44,203 bases of DNA from Anaerolineales bacterium (GTDB lineage Bacteria; Chloroflexota; Anaerolineae; Anaerolineales; UBA11579). Positions 23,626-32,930 of the stretch are shown in pieces. The notes under the pieces were generated by a model. It made no database searches and was not told the DNA's origin. It worked only from the letters and a program-made list of their open reading frames with translations. The stretch is taken from positions 1-44,203 of the forward strand of contig JAFGRA010000186.1 of NCBI GenBank assembly GCA_016935415.1, read 5' to 3'. A program made the translations under genes and the position numbers. Every line of letters starts with the position of its first letter. Positions within the stretch are counted from its first letter, which is position 1.

Positions 23626-26349
23626 CTATATATCCATCTTGGTTTGCTGGCTCGAATCACCGCGCTTCTTTTTGCTCGAAGAAGATTTCTTGGTCGTGCT
23701 GCTCTTGCGGGTACTGGTTTTCTTTTTGCTGCTCCCGGCAGACTTACTGCGTGAACTGGTGGTCTTCTGTTTCGCCGCGCTGGTTTTCTTGCTGCGCGAG
23801 CTGGTCGATTTCTTGGCCGCGCTGGTCTTGCCGCCGGAAGACTTGCGACTGGATGCTGATGACTTACTGGAAGTAGACTTCGTACTGCTGGTAGAGCGCT
23901 TCTGCTTGGTCTTCCGTAAGTCGTCCGGAACCTCCCAGGGCACAACCATCTTAACCAATTCCTCGGCATCCTCTTTATTATCGAAAATGAGCTTCCCATC
24001 CGAGGGCCGCGTGCGCACCGGCGCAGAATCCAGCCGCATCAGGCGCGGGGTGCGGCGGATGCGATGTACGCCGATCTCGGTAGTGTATTTGTCAACCGTC
24101 ATGCCCACCAACTGCACGCCATCCGGCAGCTTCCAGGCGATCACACCCTGGCCGTAACGCCCTTGCGTGGGGAACTGCGACATCTTGAGGCGCTTGCCCT
24201 TGCTATCGGAAGCCAGCAGGAAGGTTTCATAACTCTTATCGACCACGTCCATGCCGATCACTTCGTCATCCCCCTTGAGCTTGATGCCGTTCACCCCGGC
24301 AGCCACCAGTCCCATCGGGCGCACGTCCTCTTCGGTAAAGCGGATCGCCATACCCTGGGCGGTTGCCAACAGAATCTCGGAACTGCCATCAGTAAGCTGC
24401 ACCCAACCCAACCGGTCGCCATCATTGACCTTCACGGATTGGAAGGTTTGCGCCGACGGGCCGGGCATCTCGGCCAACTCACTCTTCTTGACCATGCCGC
24501 CGCGCGTCCCGAAGAAGATATACCAACCTTCGGCGCGTTCGTCGGATGGAGGCAAGGTGACCAGAGTTGCCAGCTTATCCCCTTCACGCAACGGGCTGAC
24601 CTGCGCGAATTGCGCGCCATTTTCGGGCGCGTCTGCTTCCGGTACGGCGTGCACCGGGATGGCGGCGGTCTTGCCATCCTCGGCGATCAGATACAAGGTA
24701 TCGCGCGTATTGGCGCGCACGGTGAATTCCACTGCGGCGCTGCCCCACAGGCGCGGCTGCTTGTCTTCCGGCGAGCGGGCGATCTTGCCATCGCCATCGA
24801 CCGACACCCAGGTGAACTTATCCTCGACCATATCTTTGGCGGTCAGCACCGGGCCGGCCTTTTGGCCTTCTGCCAACTGCACGATCTGCGTGCGGCGGCG
24901 GTCAGCATATTCCTCTTTTACATTCAGGAGTTCGTCGGCCACTACCTTGCGCATCTTGGCCGGGGAAGCCAGCAAATCTTCCAGGTATTTGATCTCGCGC
25001 TGCACTTCCTTGTATTCGGTCTCGATCTTCTTGCGCTCGAGCGCCGCCAGCCGCCGCAGCGGCATATCCAGGATCGCATTAGCCTGGATTTCGGAAAGTT
25101 TGTATCGTTTCATCAAGCGGTTGCGAGCGTTATCAACGTCACGCGAGGAGCGGATCAACTCAATGATCTCCTCCAGATTCTTCAACGCCACCCGCAGCCC
25201 GTCCAGGATGTGGGCCCGCGCCCGGGCGCGTTCCAGATCGTACTCACTGCGCCGTTGGATCACCGTCAAGCGATGCTCCAGGTAAACGCGCAGCGCCTGC
25301 TTGAGGGTCAATAGAGTGGGTTCGTCATTGACCAGCGCCAGCATAATGATACTGAAGGTGCTCTTCATCGGCGTTCGTTTGTAGAGATCGCTCAGCAGTT
25401 TGCGGGAGTCGGCCCCACGCTGCAACTCGATCACAATGCGCATACCGGTGCGGTCACTTTCATCGCGCAGGTCGCTGATCCCTTCCAGTTTGCCGTCGCG
25501 GGTCAGGTTGGCAATGCGCTCGATCAACGAAGCCTTATTGGTCATGTAGGGCAATTCAGTGACGATGATACGTTCGCGGCCACGCCCCATTTCTTCCATG
25601 TGAGCAACCGCCTGCACGGTCACGCGCCCGCGGCCGATACCGTAAGCTTTCATCAGGGCATCAGAATCATCGATGATCGCCCCGCCGGTGGGGAAGTCCG
25701 GGCCTTTGATGAATTCCATTAACTTTTCGAGGTCGATGTCATCAACCTTGGACCAGTTATCCAAAAGATAGATCAAAGCGTCGATCACTTCGCCCAAGTT
25801 GTGGGGCGGAACACTGGTCGACATACCAACTGCAATCCCGGTAGCGCCGTTCACCAACAAATTGGGGATCGCCGCCGGCAGCACAACCGGCTCTTGCAAG
25901 GTTTCATCGAAGTTATTACCGAAATCAACCGTGTTCTTCTGAATATCTTGCAGCATATTCACAGTGGGGGAAGCCATGCGTGCTTCGGTATAACGCATGG
26001 CGGCAGGCGAATCGCCATCCACACTGCCGAAATTACCTTGCCCATCCACCAAAGGCAGCCGCATGGAAAAGTCCTGCGCCATGCGCGCCATCGCATCGTA
26101 AACGGCTGTATCACTGTGGGGGTGGTACTTGCCCAAAACCTCACCAACCACACGCGCCGATTTCTTATAGCCGGTATTGGGACGCAATCCCATATCATGC
26201 ATGGCGTAAAGGATGCGCCGGTGCACGGGTTTGAGGCCGTCGCGCGCATCGGGTAGGGCGCGCGAGACGATCACGCTCATGGCGTAATCCAGGTATGCCT
26301 GCTGCATTTCTTCGTCGATGTTAATTAATCGTACCCGACCAACTTCCAT
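23626..26349 (-). CDS. gyrA: DNA gyrase subunit A with a Lys/Ser/Thr-rich C-terminal tail
   Basis: A 907-residue type IIA topoisomerase subunit that cuts and rejoins DNA; together with GyrB it introduces negative supercoils. The N-terminal breakage domain has [17 protein letters not shown] and catalytic Tyr120 in AMRYTEARM. The quinolone region reads [11 protein letters not shown], with Ser79 and Thr81 where E. coli has Gly81 and Ser83, and Asp85 kept. The C-terminal beta-pinwheel carries a GyrA-box-like QGRYGQG, which departs from the usual QRRGGKG, so ParC is a less likely alternative. The last 95 residues (813-907) are almost only Lys, Ser, Thr, Arg and Ala, resembling histone H1 tails. 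AGGAG precedes the ATG by eight bases; a promoter lies at 26451-26479. Confidence 0.92.
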   Translation of the reverse strand: MEVGRVRLINIDEEMQQAYLDYAMSVIVSRALPDARDGLKPVHRRILYAMHDMGLRPNTGYKKSARVVGEVLGKYHPHSDTAVYDAMARMAQDFSMRLPLVDGQGNFGSVDGDSPAAMRYTEARMASPTVNMLQDIQKNTVDFGNNFDETLQEPVVLPAAIPNLLVNGATGIAVGMSTSVPPHNLGEVIDALIYLLDNWSKVDDIDLEKLMEFIKGPDFPTGGAIIDDSDALMKAYGIGRGRVTVQAVAHMEEMGRGRERIIVTELPYMTNKASLIERIANLTRDGKLEGISDLRDESDRTGMRIVIELQRGADSRKLLSDLYKRTPMKSTFSIIMLALVNDEPTLLTLKQALRVYLEHRLTVIQRRSEYDLERARARAHILDGLRVALKNLEEIIELIRSSRDVDNARNRLMKRYKLSEIQANAILDMPLRRLAALERKKIETEYKEVQREIKYLEDLLASPAKMRKVVADELLNVKEEYADRRRTQIVQLAEGQKAGPVLTAKDMVEDKFTWVSVDGDGKIARSPEDKQPRLWGSAAVEFTVRANTRDTLYLIAEDGKTAAIPVHAVPEADAPENGAQFAQVSPLREGDKLATLVTLPPSDERAEGWYIFFGTRGGMVKKSELAEMPGPSAQTFQSVKVNDGDRLGWVQLTDGSSEILLATAQGMAIRFTEEDVRPMGLVAAGVNGIKLKGDDEVIGMDVVDKSYETFLLASDSKGKRLKMSQFPTQGRYGQGVIAWKLPDGVQLVGMTVDKYTTEIGVHRIRRTPRLMRLDSAPVRTRPSDGKLIFDNKEDAEELVKMVVPWEVPDDLRKTKQKRSTSSTKSTSSKSSASSRKSSGGKTSAAKKSTSSRSKKTSAAKQKTTSSRSKSAGSSKKKTSTRKSSTTKKSSSSKKKRGDSSQQTKMDI

Positions 26350-26403
26350 TAACTTATCTCCTGAACGTTAATTTATTTCTCAATCTTGCCCGCGGTTGTG
26401 CCG

Positions 26404-26424
26404 GAGCAGGCTGCTTGCCTGCTC
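26404..26424. repeat. Small palindrome in the gyrA leader
   Basis: GAGCAGGC and GCCTGCTC form a perfect 8-bp stem with a 5-base loop. It lies within the presumed 5' untranslated region of gyrA, downstream of its promoter, and has no T-run on the minus strand, so it is not a terminator there. It may be a dispersed repeat or a leader structure. Confidence 0.5.
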
Positions 26425-26450
26425 AAATCAGAACATTTGTTTTATATTTT

Positions 26451-26479
26451 ATCATACGGCTAATCCCGGTCGAAGTCAA
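26451..26479 (-). promoter_or_regulatory. gyrA: Sigma-70-type promoter for gyrA
   Basis: Minus strand: TTGACT (26479-26474), exactly 17 bases, TATGAT (26456-26451). Transcription would start near 26444, about 95 bases before the gyrA ATG. So gyrA does not depend on read-through from rpoC. Confidence 0.7.
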
Positions 26480-26554
26480 GACCGGCGGGTATTATAAAGC
26501 CAAGCACGGCAATACCCAAGCCCATGCCGCGCGCAAGCGTACCTTTAATTGTAG

Positions 26555-26584
26555 CAAAAAAAGATGACCTGCGCTTCGCGCAGG
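26555..26584 (-). terminator. rpoC: Rho-independent terminator of rpoC
   Basis: Minus strand: CCTGCGC (26584-26578), loop GAA, GCGCAGG (26574-26568), then TCATCTTTTTTTGC. The T-run of seven lies at 26562-26556. It separates rpoC from gyrA. Confidence 0.85.
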
Positions 26585-26621
26585 CCATCTCGATTTCACT
26601 TTCTAATGATATTTCTAAAAC

Positions 26622-29600
26622 TTAGTCCGCCGCGGTGGGTTCAGCACTCACGTCTAACGCTTGCGCGGCTTCCTCACCTTCACCGGCTTCAGCTTCCAGT
26701 TCGGCCATTTCGACTTCACCTTCCGGCAAAGCTTCTTCAGCCTCCAGGCCGTAGCCGGTACCGGCGGGAATGAGCTTACCAAGAATAACGTTCTCCTTCA
26801 AGCCGTACAGGGGGTCTTTCTTCCCAGCGATGGCCGCAGTAGACAGCACCCGGATGGTATGCTGGAAGGAAGCTGCCGACAAGAAGGACTCGGTATTCAG
26901 CGAGGCCTTGGTGATGCCCAACAGCAGTTCGATGGACTTGGCAGGCTGCTTGCCTTCGGCCAGCATTTCCTCGTTGATCTTGCGCAGTTCCAGGCGGTCG
27001 ATAAAGTCGCCCGGCAGCAGTTCGGTGTCGCCGGGGCGGGTGACCTGCACCTTGGACATCATCTTGCGGATGATGACTTCGAAGTGCTTGTCGTGGATAT
27101 CCTGACCCTGGGAGCGGTACACCTGCTGTACTTCTTTGAGCAGGTAGCGCTGGCAGGCCTCGCGGCCCTGAATGCGCAGGATGGAGTGCGGGTTGAGTGA
27201 ACCTTCGGTCAGCGGCTGGCCGGGTTCCACCGTGTCGCCGGTGCGCACGATCAGGCGCGTGTTGGAAGGCACTTCGTACTCGGCTTCCTCGCGCTGTTCG
27301 TAAGCGACGATCACTTTGCCTTTTTCAATGCGTACCTTACCGCCGTTGGTGGCGGTGATGGTAGCATCGTCATGCTTGGCAATCTCGTCACCAGCTTCGA
27401 CCTCGGTGCTGTCTTTGACAGTTGCTTTCCAGCCTTCCGCCAGGTCATATTCATCGTTGACCATTTCGCTGTATTCCACGCGCACCACGCGCAGATCGCT
27501 GAAGCGTTCGGACTGGATCACTTCAACCTTGCCACCCAGTTCGGTCACCACGGCTTCACCTTTCGGTGCTCGGCGAGCTTCGAAAAGTTCTTCCACACGG
27601 GGGAGACCGGTCGTGATGTCACCACCGGCAGCCACACCGCCGGTGTGGAAAGTACGCAGCGTAAGCTGGGTCCCCGGCTCACCGATCGATTGGGCAGCCA
27701 CGATCCCGACTGCGGCGCCAAGGTCAGCCTTACGGCCGCGACCCAGGTCCATGCCGTAGCACTGGATGCAGATGCCGCGTTCACTTTCGCAGGTCAATGG
27801 CGAGCGGATCATCGCTTCGGTGATCCCGGCTTGCATGATCTTGCGGATCTGGTCTTGCTCCAGCAACACGTTACGCTCGATCAAGACCTCACCGGTTTCA
27901 GGGTGCACGATCCGACGGGCAGTTACACGCCCGTACAGGCGGCCACTCAATGATTGACCGGCTACATCATCACTGCTGCGCAGCCAGATACCGTCTTCGG
28001 TCTCACAATCATCCTCGGAAGTGATCACGTCCTGGGAAACGTCCACCAGGCGGCGGGTCAGGTAACCGGCGTCAGCCGTACGCAGCGCCGTATCTGCCAG
28101 ACCCTTGCGGGAACCGTGCGTAGAGATGAAGTATTCCAGCGTGGTCAGCCCTTCGCGGAAGTTGGAGCGGATCGGCAGCGGAATGATGCGCCCAGACGGG
28201 TCAGCCATCATACCGCGCATCCCGGCCAACTGGGAAATCGAACTGAAACCACCCTTGGTGGCCCCAGAGTTCGCCATCGTCGCCAGGTTGCCGAACGGGT
28301 CCATTTCTTCACGCACGGCGGAAGCCACTTTGTTGGTGGTCTCCTGCCAGATCTCGATCACGCGGTCGTTCTGTTCTTGCTCGGTCAGCAGACCGCGGCG
28401 GAAATCACGCTCGACGGCCTGTTCTTCTTCCATGGCTTTGGTGATGATCTCTTGCTTTTCCTCTGGAATGGTAATGTCGGAAATCGCAATCGTCGTGCCA
28501 GAGCGCGTGGCGTATTTGAAACCAATATCCTTGATGGCGTCGGCAACCCCGGTGGTAGTTTCATCATCGGAGACTTCGATCAACTCAGCGATCAAGTCCT
28601 TGATATCACCTTTATCCATCACGTAATTGACGAATTGGATTTGCGGAGCCAGCACCAGGTTGAAGAGCACACGCCCCACCGTGGTATCGATGATGCGGGT
28701 TTCCGGTTCGGCCAGACGATTATTTTCATCATCGTACCAGGTCTCTGTGCGCACTCGGATATTGGTGTGCACCTTGACCTGGCCGAGTTGGTAAGCCATC
28801 TCGACTTCGTCCATGTCAGCGAACACGCGCTCGCTGCCATCGCTGCTGTTCTCATCGCGCATGGTCAGGTAATAGACGCCCAACACCATATCCTTCGACG
28901 GGCCGATGATCGGCTCGCCGCTGGCAGGCTTGAGCAGGTTGCGGGAGGAAAGCATCAATTCGCGCGCCTCTTTGACCGCTTTTTCGGCCAACGGCACGTG
29001 CACGGCCATCTGGTCACCGTCAAAGTCAGCGTTGAAGGCGGTGGTAACCAATGGGTGCAACTGGATGGCGCTGCCCTCGATCAAAATCGGCTCAAAAGCC
29101 TGAATACCCAAACGGTGCAGGGTGGGAGCACGGTTGAGCAATACCGGGCGTTCCGTGATGACCTCTTCCAGAACCTCCCAGACTTCGGGGCGGTTGCGGT
29201 CCATGAAGCGGCGGGCGCCCTTCACGTTGGCGGCATAGTTATGCGACACCAGGCGGGAGATCACAAACGGGCGATACAGTTCCAGCGCCATGCTCTTGGG
29301 CAAGCCGCACTGGTACAGCTTGAGCTGCGGGCCAACCACGATCACCGAACGGCCGGAATAGTCCACACGCTTACCTAACAGGTTGCGGCGGAAACGGCCC
29401 TTCTTGCCTTTGAGCAGATCGCTCAAAGATTTTAGTTCACGGCGGCCGCGGCGGGAAAGCGCTTTGCCGCGCTGCGAATTATCGATCAGCGAGTCGACCG
29501 CTTCCTGGAGCATACGCTTTTCGTTGCGTACAATCACGTCCGGTGCGCCCAACTCCAACAGCCGCTTGAGGCGGTTGTTGCGATTGATCACACGGCGGTA

Positions 29601-30905
29601 GAGGTCGTTCAGGTCAGAGGTGGCGAAACGCCCACCGTCCAACTGCACCATCGGGCGCAGGTCGGGGGGGATGACCGGCAAGATGGTCAGGATCATCCAC
29701 TCGGGCCGGTTGTTCGAGCGGCGGAATGCTTCCACCACTTTCAGACGCTTGGTCGCTTTCTTGCGTTTTTGCTTGCTGCGGGTGGTGCGCACCTCGTGCC
29801 ACAGTTCCTTGGACATGGTTTCCAGGTCAAGGCGCTTGAGGATATCGTGGAATGCCTCGGCGCCCATGTCGGCCCGAAAAACCTGGCCCCAACGCTGGCG
29901 CAGTTCGCGGTAGCGGTGCTCGCCCATGAACATTAGGGGATGCAGGTCGAGCAGTTCGTCACGCAGGCGTTGATATTCGGCGCGGATGGCGGAATTCTGT
30001 TCTTCGATTTGTTCGCGGACTTCGTGAACCGCGTTCTCGGCTTCGGCTTTGATACTGGCAATTTCGATGTTGATGCGTTCGATCTCGCGCTGCTTGCGGT
30101 CGTCGGTCTCTTTCTCCAACTCTTCCAGGTAACCTTTGACGACTTCCTGCACTTTGGAGATATGCGCGTTGGCAATTTCTTCCCCGGCATTGACGATCAC
30201 GGTTTCAGTCGCCGAGAAGGTGATTACCTTCTTGTTGGCTTTACCAAGATCGTCTTGCAGGCGGGTTTCCAGACGCTGCCCTTCTTTGATGACCGGGTCA
30301 AGTTTGGTGGTCAGCTCTTCGCTGTAGCGCTCTTCAATCTCGGAAATACGGGTTTCCAATTCCTCGATCTTCTGGTCGCGCTCGAACTGGACTTCGGCGA
30401 TCTTGACGTTGGCACGTCCGCCGTGGTCCTTATCAGCCGCGTCCATTTCCTCGTCGAGGCGATCCAACGCCTTCTGGCGGGATTCTTCGTCGACGTAGGT
30501 GACCACGTACTGTGCAAAATAGAGCACGCGATCCAGGTTGCGGCGAGAAATATCCAGCAGCAAACCCAATGAGGAAGGCACGCGGCGGCTGTACCACACG
30601 TGCGCCACCGGGGCGGCCAGGGCAATGTGCCCCATACGTTCGCGGCGGACGGCCGAGCGGGTGACTTCAACGCCGCACTTATCACAGACGATCCCCTTAT
30701 AACGGATATTCTTATACTTACCACAATAACATTGCCAGTCGCGGGTCGGGCCAAAGATGGCTTCGCAGAACAGGCCATCTTTCTCCGGGCGCAGGCGGCG
30801 GTAGTTGATCGTTTCCGGCTTTAGCACCTCACCGTAAGACCAACTCCGAATTGTTTCGGGCGAAGCCAGGCTAATTCGAAGTGCATTCAATCCCTTCGCT
30901 TCCAT
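26622..30905 (-). CDS. rpoC: DNA-directed RNA polymerase subunit beta'
   Basis: The 1427-residue largest catalytic subunit of RNA polymerase. Near the N-terminus is the zinc-binding pattern CYCG...CDKCG. The active-site metal motif NADFDGDQ is intact, the rudder/lid region RRNLLGKRVDYSGRSVIV is present, and the trigger-loop region TLRTFHTGGVA is normal. Residues about 150-330 are a long charged coiled-coil-like insertion (ERDQKIEELETRISEIEER and similar), as in several Gram-positive and Chloroflexota proteins. The C-terminus ends in an acidic tail (EGEVEMAELEAEAGEGEE). GGAGG lies five to six bases before the ATG. Unusually, rpoB is not upstream; instead there is a 534-base gap with a consensus promoter, so rpoC is transcribed on its own here. 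Confidence 0.97.
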   Translation of the reverse strand: MEAKGLNALRISLASPETIRSWSYGEVLKPETINYRRLRPEKDGLFCEAIFGPTRDWQCYCGKYKNIRYKGIVCDKCGVEVTRSAVRRERMGHIALAAPVAHVWYSRRVPSSLGLLLDISRRNLDRVLYFAQYVVTYVDEESRQKALDRLDEEMDAADKDHGGRANVKIAEVQFERDQKIEELETRISEIEERYSEELTTKLDPVIKEGQRLETRLQDDLGKANKKVITFSATETVIVNAGEEIANAHISKVQEVVKGYLEELEKETDDRKQREIERINIEIASIKAEAENAVHEVREQIEEQNSAIRAEYQRLRDELLDLHPLMFMGEHRYRELRQRWGQVFRADMGAEAFHDILKRLDLETMSKELWHEVRTTRSKQKRKKATKRLKVVEAFRRSNNRPEWMILTILPVIPPDLRPMVQLDGGRFATSDLNDLYRRVINRNNRLKRLLELGAPDVIVRNEKRMLQEAVDSLIDNSQRGKALSRRGRRELKSLSDLLKGKKGRFRRNLLGKRVDYSGRSVIVVGPQLKLYQCGLPKSMALELYRPFVISRLVSHNYAANVKGARRFMDRNRPEVWEVLEEVITERPVLLNRAPTLHRLGIQAFEPILIEGSAIQLHPLVTTAFNADFDGDQMAVHVPLAEKAVKEARELMLSSRNLLKPASGEPIIGPSKDMVLGVYYLTMRDENSSDGSERVFADMDEVEMAYQLGQVKVHTNIRVRTETWYDDENNRLAEPETRIIDTTVGRVLFNLVLAPQIQFVNYVMDKGDIKDLIAELIEVSDDETTTGVADAIKDIGFKYATRSGTTIAISDITIPEEKQEIITKAMEEEQAVERDFRRGLLTEQEQNDRVIEIWQETTNKVASAVREEMDPFGNLATMANSGATKGGFSSISQLAGMRGMMADPSGRIIPLPIRSNFREGLTTLEYFISTHGSRKGLADTALRTADAGYLTRRLVDVSQDVITSEDDCETEDGIWLRSSDDVAGQSLSGRLYGRVTARRIVHPETGEVLIERNVLLEQDQIRKIMQAGITEAMIRSPLTCESERGICIQCYGMDLGRGRKADLGAAVGIVAAQSIGEPGTQLTLRTFHTGGVAAGGDITTGLPRVEELFEARRAPKGEAVVTELGGKVEVIQSERFSDLRVVRVEYSEMVNDEYDLAEGWKATVKDSTEVEAGDEIAKHDDATITATNGGKVRIEKGKVIVAYEQREEAEYEVPSNTRLIVRTGDTVEPGQPLTEGSLNPHSILRIQGREACQRYLLKEVQQVYRSQGQDIHDKHFEVIIRKMMSKVQVTRPGDTELLPGDFIDRLELRKINEEMLAEGKQPAKSIELLLGITKASLNTESFLSAASFQHTIRVLSTAAIAGKKDPLYGLKENVILGKLIPAGTGYGLEAEEALPEGEVEMAELEAEAGEGEEAAQALDVSAEPTAAD

Positions 30906-31127
30906 TCAAGCCTCCATTAATCCAAACTGGTTATCCAAACTACCCCTGGAATTTACAAAATGATTTGATTTCCCCACCCAGCGCGACAGAGGCCATCCGC
31001 GTTCTCGTGTCTAAGGAGAACATGGGCGAAACCTGCTTACTCTCGTCGCAGAGCATCTCACAAATAGCTGACCAGCAGCCAAATGGGGTATGGTTGTGTT
31101 GATTTACACCGAACAAATGTGCTATCC

Positions 31128-31176
31128 AGAAAACAAACGAAAGCAAGCGCCTGAGATTTTCCTCTCAAGCGCTCGC
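31128..31176 (-). promoter_or_regulatory. rpoC: Terminator-like hairpin in the rpoC leader (attenuator candidate)
   Basis: Minus strand: a 14-bp stem with two mismatches, GCGAGCGCTTGAGA (31176-31163) with TCTCAGGCGCTTGC (31156-31143), a 6-base loop GGAAAA, then TTTCGTTTGTTTTC. It begins about 30 bases after the expected transcription start of rpoC, and no gene upstream of it on this strand needs a terminator. The remaining leader, 30906-31127, is about 220 bases, has a weak hairpin (GTTCTC/GAGAAC) and no credible ORF. Confidence 0.5.
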
Positions 31177-31212
31177 TGTAGTTTACTTAATTGTCACTGA
31201 TAATCCAGTATG

Positions 31213-31241
31213 ATTATATGGAAAATCAAGAGGGCTGTCAA
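31213..31241 (-). promoter_or_regulatory. rpoC: Perfect consensus sigma-70 promoter for rpoC
   Basis: Minus strand: TTGACA (31241-31236), exactly 17 bases, TATAAT (31218-31213). Transcription would start near 31206, giving a leader of about 300 bases. The rest of the gap up to 31439 holds one more hairpin (GGGCATCT/AGATGCCC, 31284-31311) and no gene. Confidence 0.85.
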
Positions 31242-31439
31242 GAGCAACCTACGCACTGCTTACATATTCTTAATCTATTTTTGGGGCATCTTTCCAGGGA
31301 TTTAGATGCCCGTCAGATAAGAAACTTGCCTTTACAACAAATTCTAACGCTCCCTTCACCAAATAATCAGCCCATCCCGATGAATTATGTTATAGTTCTT
31401 GAATTATCCGTCCGATCAAATTTCTGAGAGAATAAAGTT

Positions 31440-32843
31440 ATGCGCCCGCTTCCTCGTAAAAGTATGCTCTTTATCGCCATCTTGGTGATCTCCGCCCTGT
31501 CCTGCCAGACTGTCACCCAATTCTTCGAAACGCAGCCCACGCCCGTCCCGCTGCACGAGTTGGAAAATACCCCCACAACCGGTTCGGCGATGGTCACCCT
31601 GACCCCGTTCCCAACCAGCACCCCCGCGCCGGACAGCACCCCCACCGAAGCAGACTCACCGGTGCCGCCCACGCCCACGCTCGTCCCACTTTCCCTGGAA
31701 GAGCGCCAGGCGCTCTTCGATGAATTTTGGGAGATCGTCAATGACGAGTATTTATACGCCGACTTCAACGGCCAGGATTGGGACGCGATCGGTGATGAGT
31801 ACCGCCAGCAAGTGACCGACTTGAGCATCGAGGATTTCTATTACGCCCTGGACGAAATGATCTACCTGCTGGGCGACGATCACTCCGTCTACCTTTCGCC
31901 CCAGGCCGCCGCAGCCGAAGACGCCGAGTTCGCCGGGAACAACGATTACGTCGGCATCGGCATCTACCACATGCCGGTTCCCGAAGCCGCACTGACCACC
32001 GTGATCCTGACCTTCCCCGGCAGCCCGGCCGAAAACGCCGGCCTCAAACCGCACGACAATATCACCGCCGTTGACGGTAGACCATTATTCAACGGAGACG
32101 AAAATATTCTGGATGAGCTACGCGGCCCGGTGGGCAGCGTGGTCACGCTCACCGTACAAACCCCCGGCCAGGATCCCCGCCAGGTAACCATCGAGCGCCA
32201 ACGCATTCAAAGCTCCGTGCCGGTGCCCTGGGCGCTGCTCACCAGCCCCTCCGGGCAACGCATCGGATACATTATGGTGACCACCTTCAACGACCAGACC
32301 ATCCCCGACGAAGTCGAGGACGCCCTGCGCGCTATGACCGCCGACGGCCCATTGGACGGCTTGATCGTTGACAACCGCCTGAACGGTGGCGGGGCAGATT
32401 TTATCCTGCAAGACACGCTGCGCTATTTCACCTCCGGCACAGTGGGCCACTTCGTTAACCGCCGCCAGGAAGTACCGTTAGAGGTGCGCGCCCGCGATAT
32501 CAACGGCTCGCAGGAAGTGCCCCTGGTGGTGCTGGTTGGGAAAGATACGATCAGCTTTGGGGAAGTGTTCGCCGGAATCCTCCAGGATCGCGCCCGCGCC
32601 TACCTGATCGGTGAAACCACGGACGGCAACGTTGAGATCCTCTACGGCTATGACTTCACCGATGGCTCGCAACTGTGGATTGCCCACGACACCTTCCGCC
32701 CGGCCATCGACGCCAACGCCGATTGGGAGGAAACCGGCATCATCCCCGCAGAAGAAATCCCGGTGCAATGGCATGAGGTCACGTTATCCACCGACCCGGC
32801 CGTGAATGCCGCCATGGATTATTTCGATACGCTGACCAAATGA
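31440..32843 (+). CDS. S41-family (C-terminal processing peptidase-like) lipoprotein, catalytic Lys missing
   Basis: A 467-residue exported protein. The N-terminal hydrophobic segment ends ALSCQ, probably a lipoprotein Cys, followed by a long Thr/Pro-rich linker (PTPVPLHELENTPTTGS and more). A PDZ-like domain (about 155-255) precedes the S41 peptidase core (about 270-410). The nucleophile is Ser372 in TISFGEVFAG, aligned by eye with Ser430 of E. coli Tsp. The position that should hold the general-base Lys (Tsp Lys455), 25 residues later, is Asn397 in TTDGNVEI. The protein may therefore be inactive or use other residues. The start has GAGAG about nine bases upstream. A two-way terminator separates it from trpS. 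Confidence 0.82.
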   Translation: MRPLPRKSMLFIAILVISALSCQTVTQFFETQPTPVPLHELENTPTTGSAMVTLTPFPTSTPAPDSTPTEADSPVPPTPTLVPLSLEERQALFDEFWEIVNDEYLYADFNGQDWDAIGDEYRQQVTDLSIEDFYYALDEMIYLLGDDHSVYLSPQAAAAEDAEFAGNNDYVGIGIYHMPVPEAALTTVILTFPGSPAENAGLKPHDNITAVDGRPLFNGDENILDELRGPVGSVVTLTVQTPGQDPRQVTIERQRIQSSVPVPWALLTSPSGQRIGYIMVTTFNDQTIPDEVEDALRAMTADGPLDGLIVDNRLNGGGADFILQDTLRYFTSGTVGHFVNRRQEVPLEVRARDINGSQEVPLVVLVGKDTISFGEVFAGILQDRARAYLIGETTDGNVEILYGYDFTDGSQLWIAHDTFRPAIDANADWEETGIIPAEEIPVQWHEVTLSTDPAVNAAMDYFDTLTK

Positions 32844-32864
32844 CCAATCCCCTGATCAAAAACA

Positions 32865-32905
32865 AAAACAGGCGCATCACTTTTCAACATACGCCTGTTT
32901 TGCTA
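32865..32905. terminator. Bidirectional terminator between convergent genes
   Basis: AAAACAGGCG (32865-32874) and CGCCTGTTTT (32892-32901) form a 10-bp stem with a 17-base loop. T-runs follow on both strands (TTTTGCTAATT on plus, TTTTTGTTTTTG on minus), so it can serve both the S41 lipoprotein gene and trpS. Confidence 0.85.
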
Positions 32906-32930
32906 ATTGCAATTTCTAATCTGTAATTTC

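Noticed and set aside
27954-29378. A long plus-strand ORF of 474 codons opposite rpoC
   Set aside because: It is a shadow of the GC-rich rpoC frame, lacks a ribosome site and a recognisable protein.
30940-31146. A 68-codon minus-strand ORF in the rpoC leader
   Set aside because: TTG start without a ribosome site, unlike the strong site of rpoC; part of an untranslated leader more likely.
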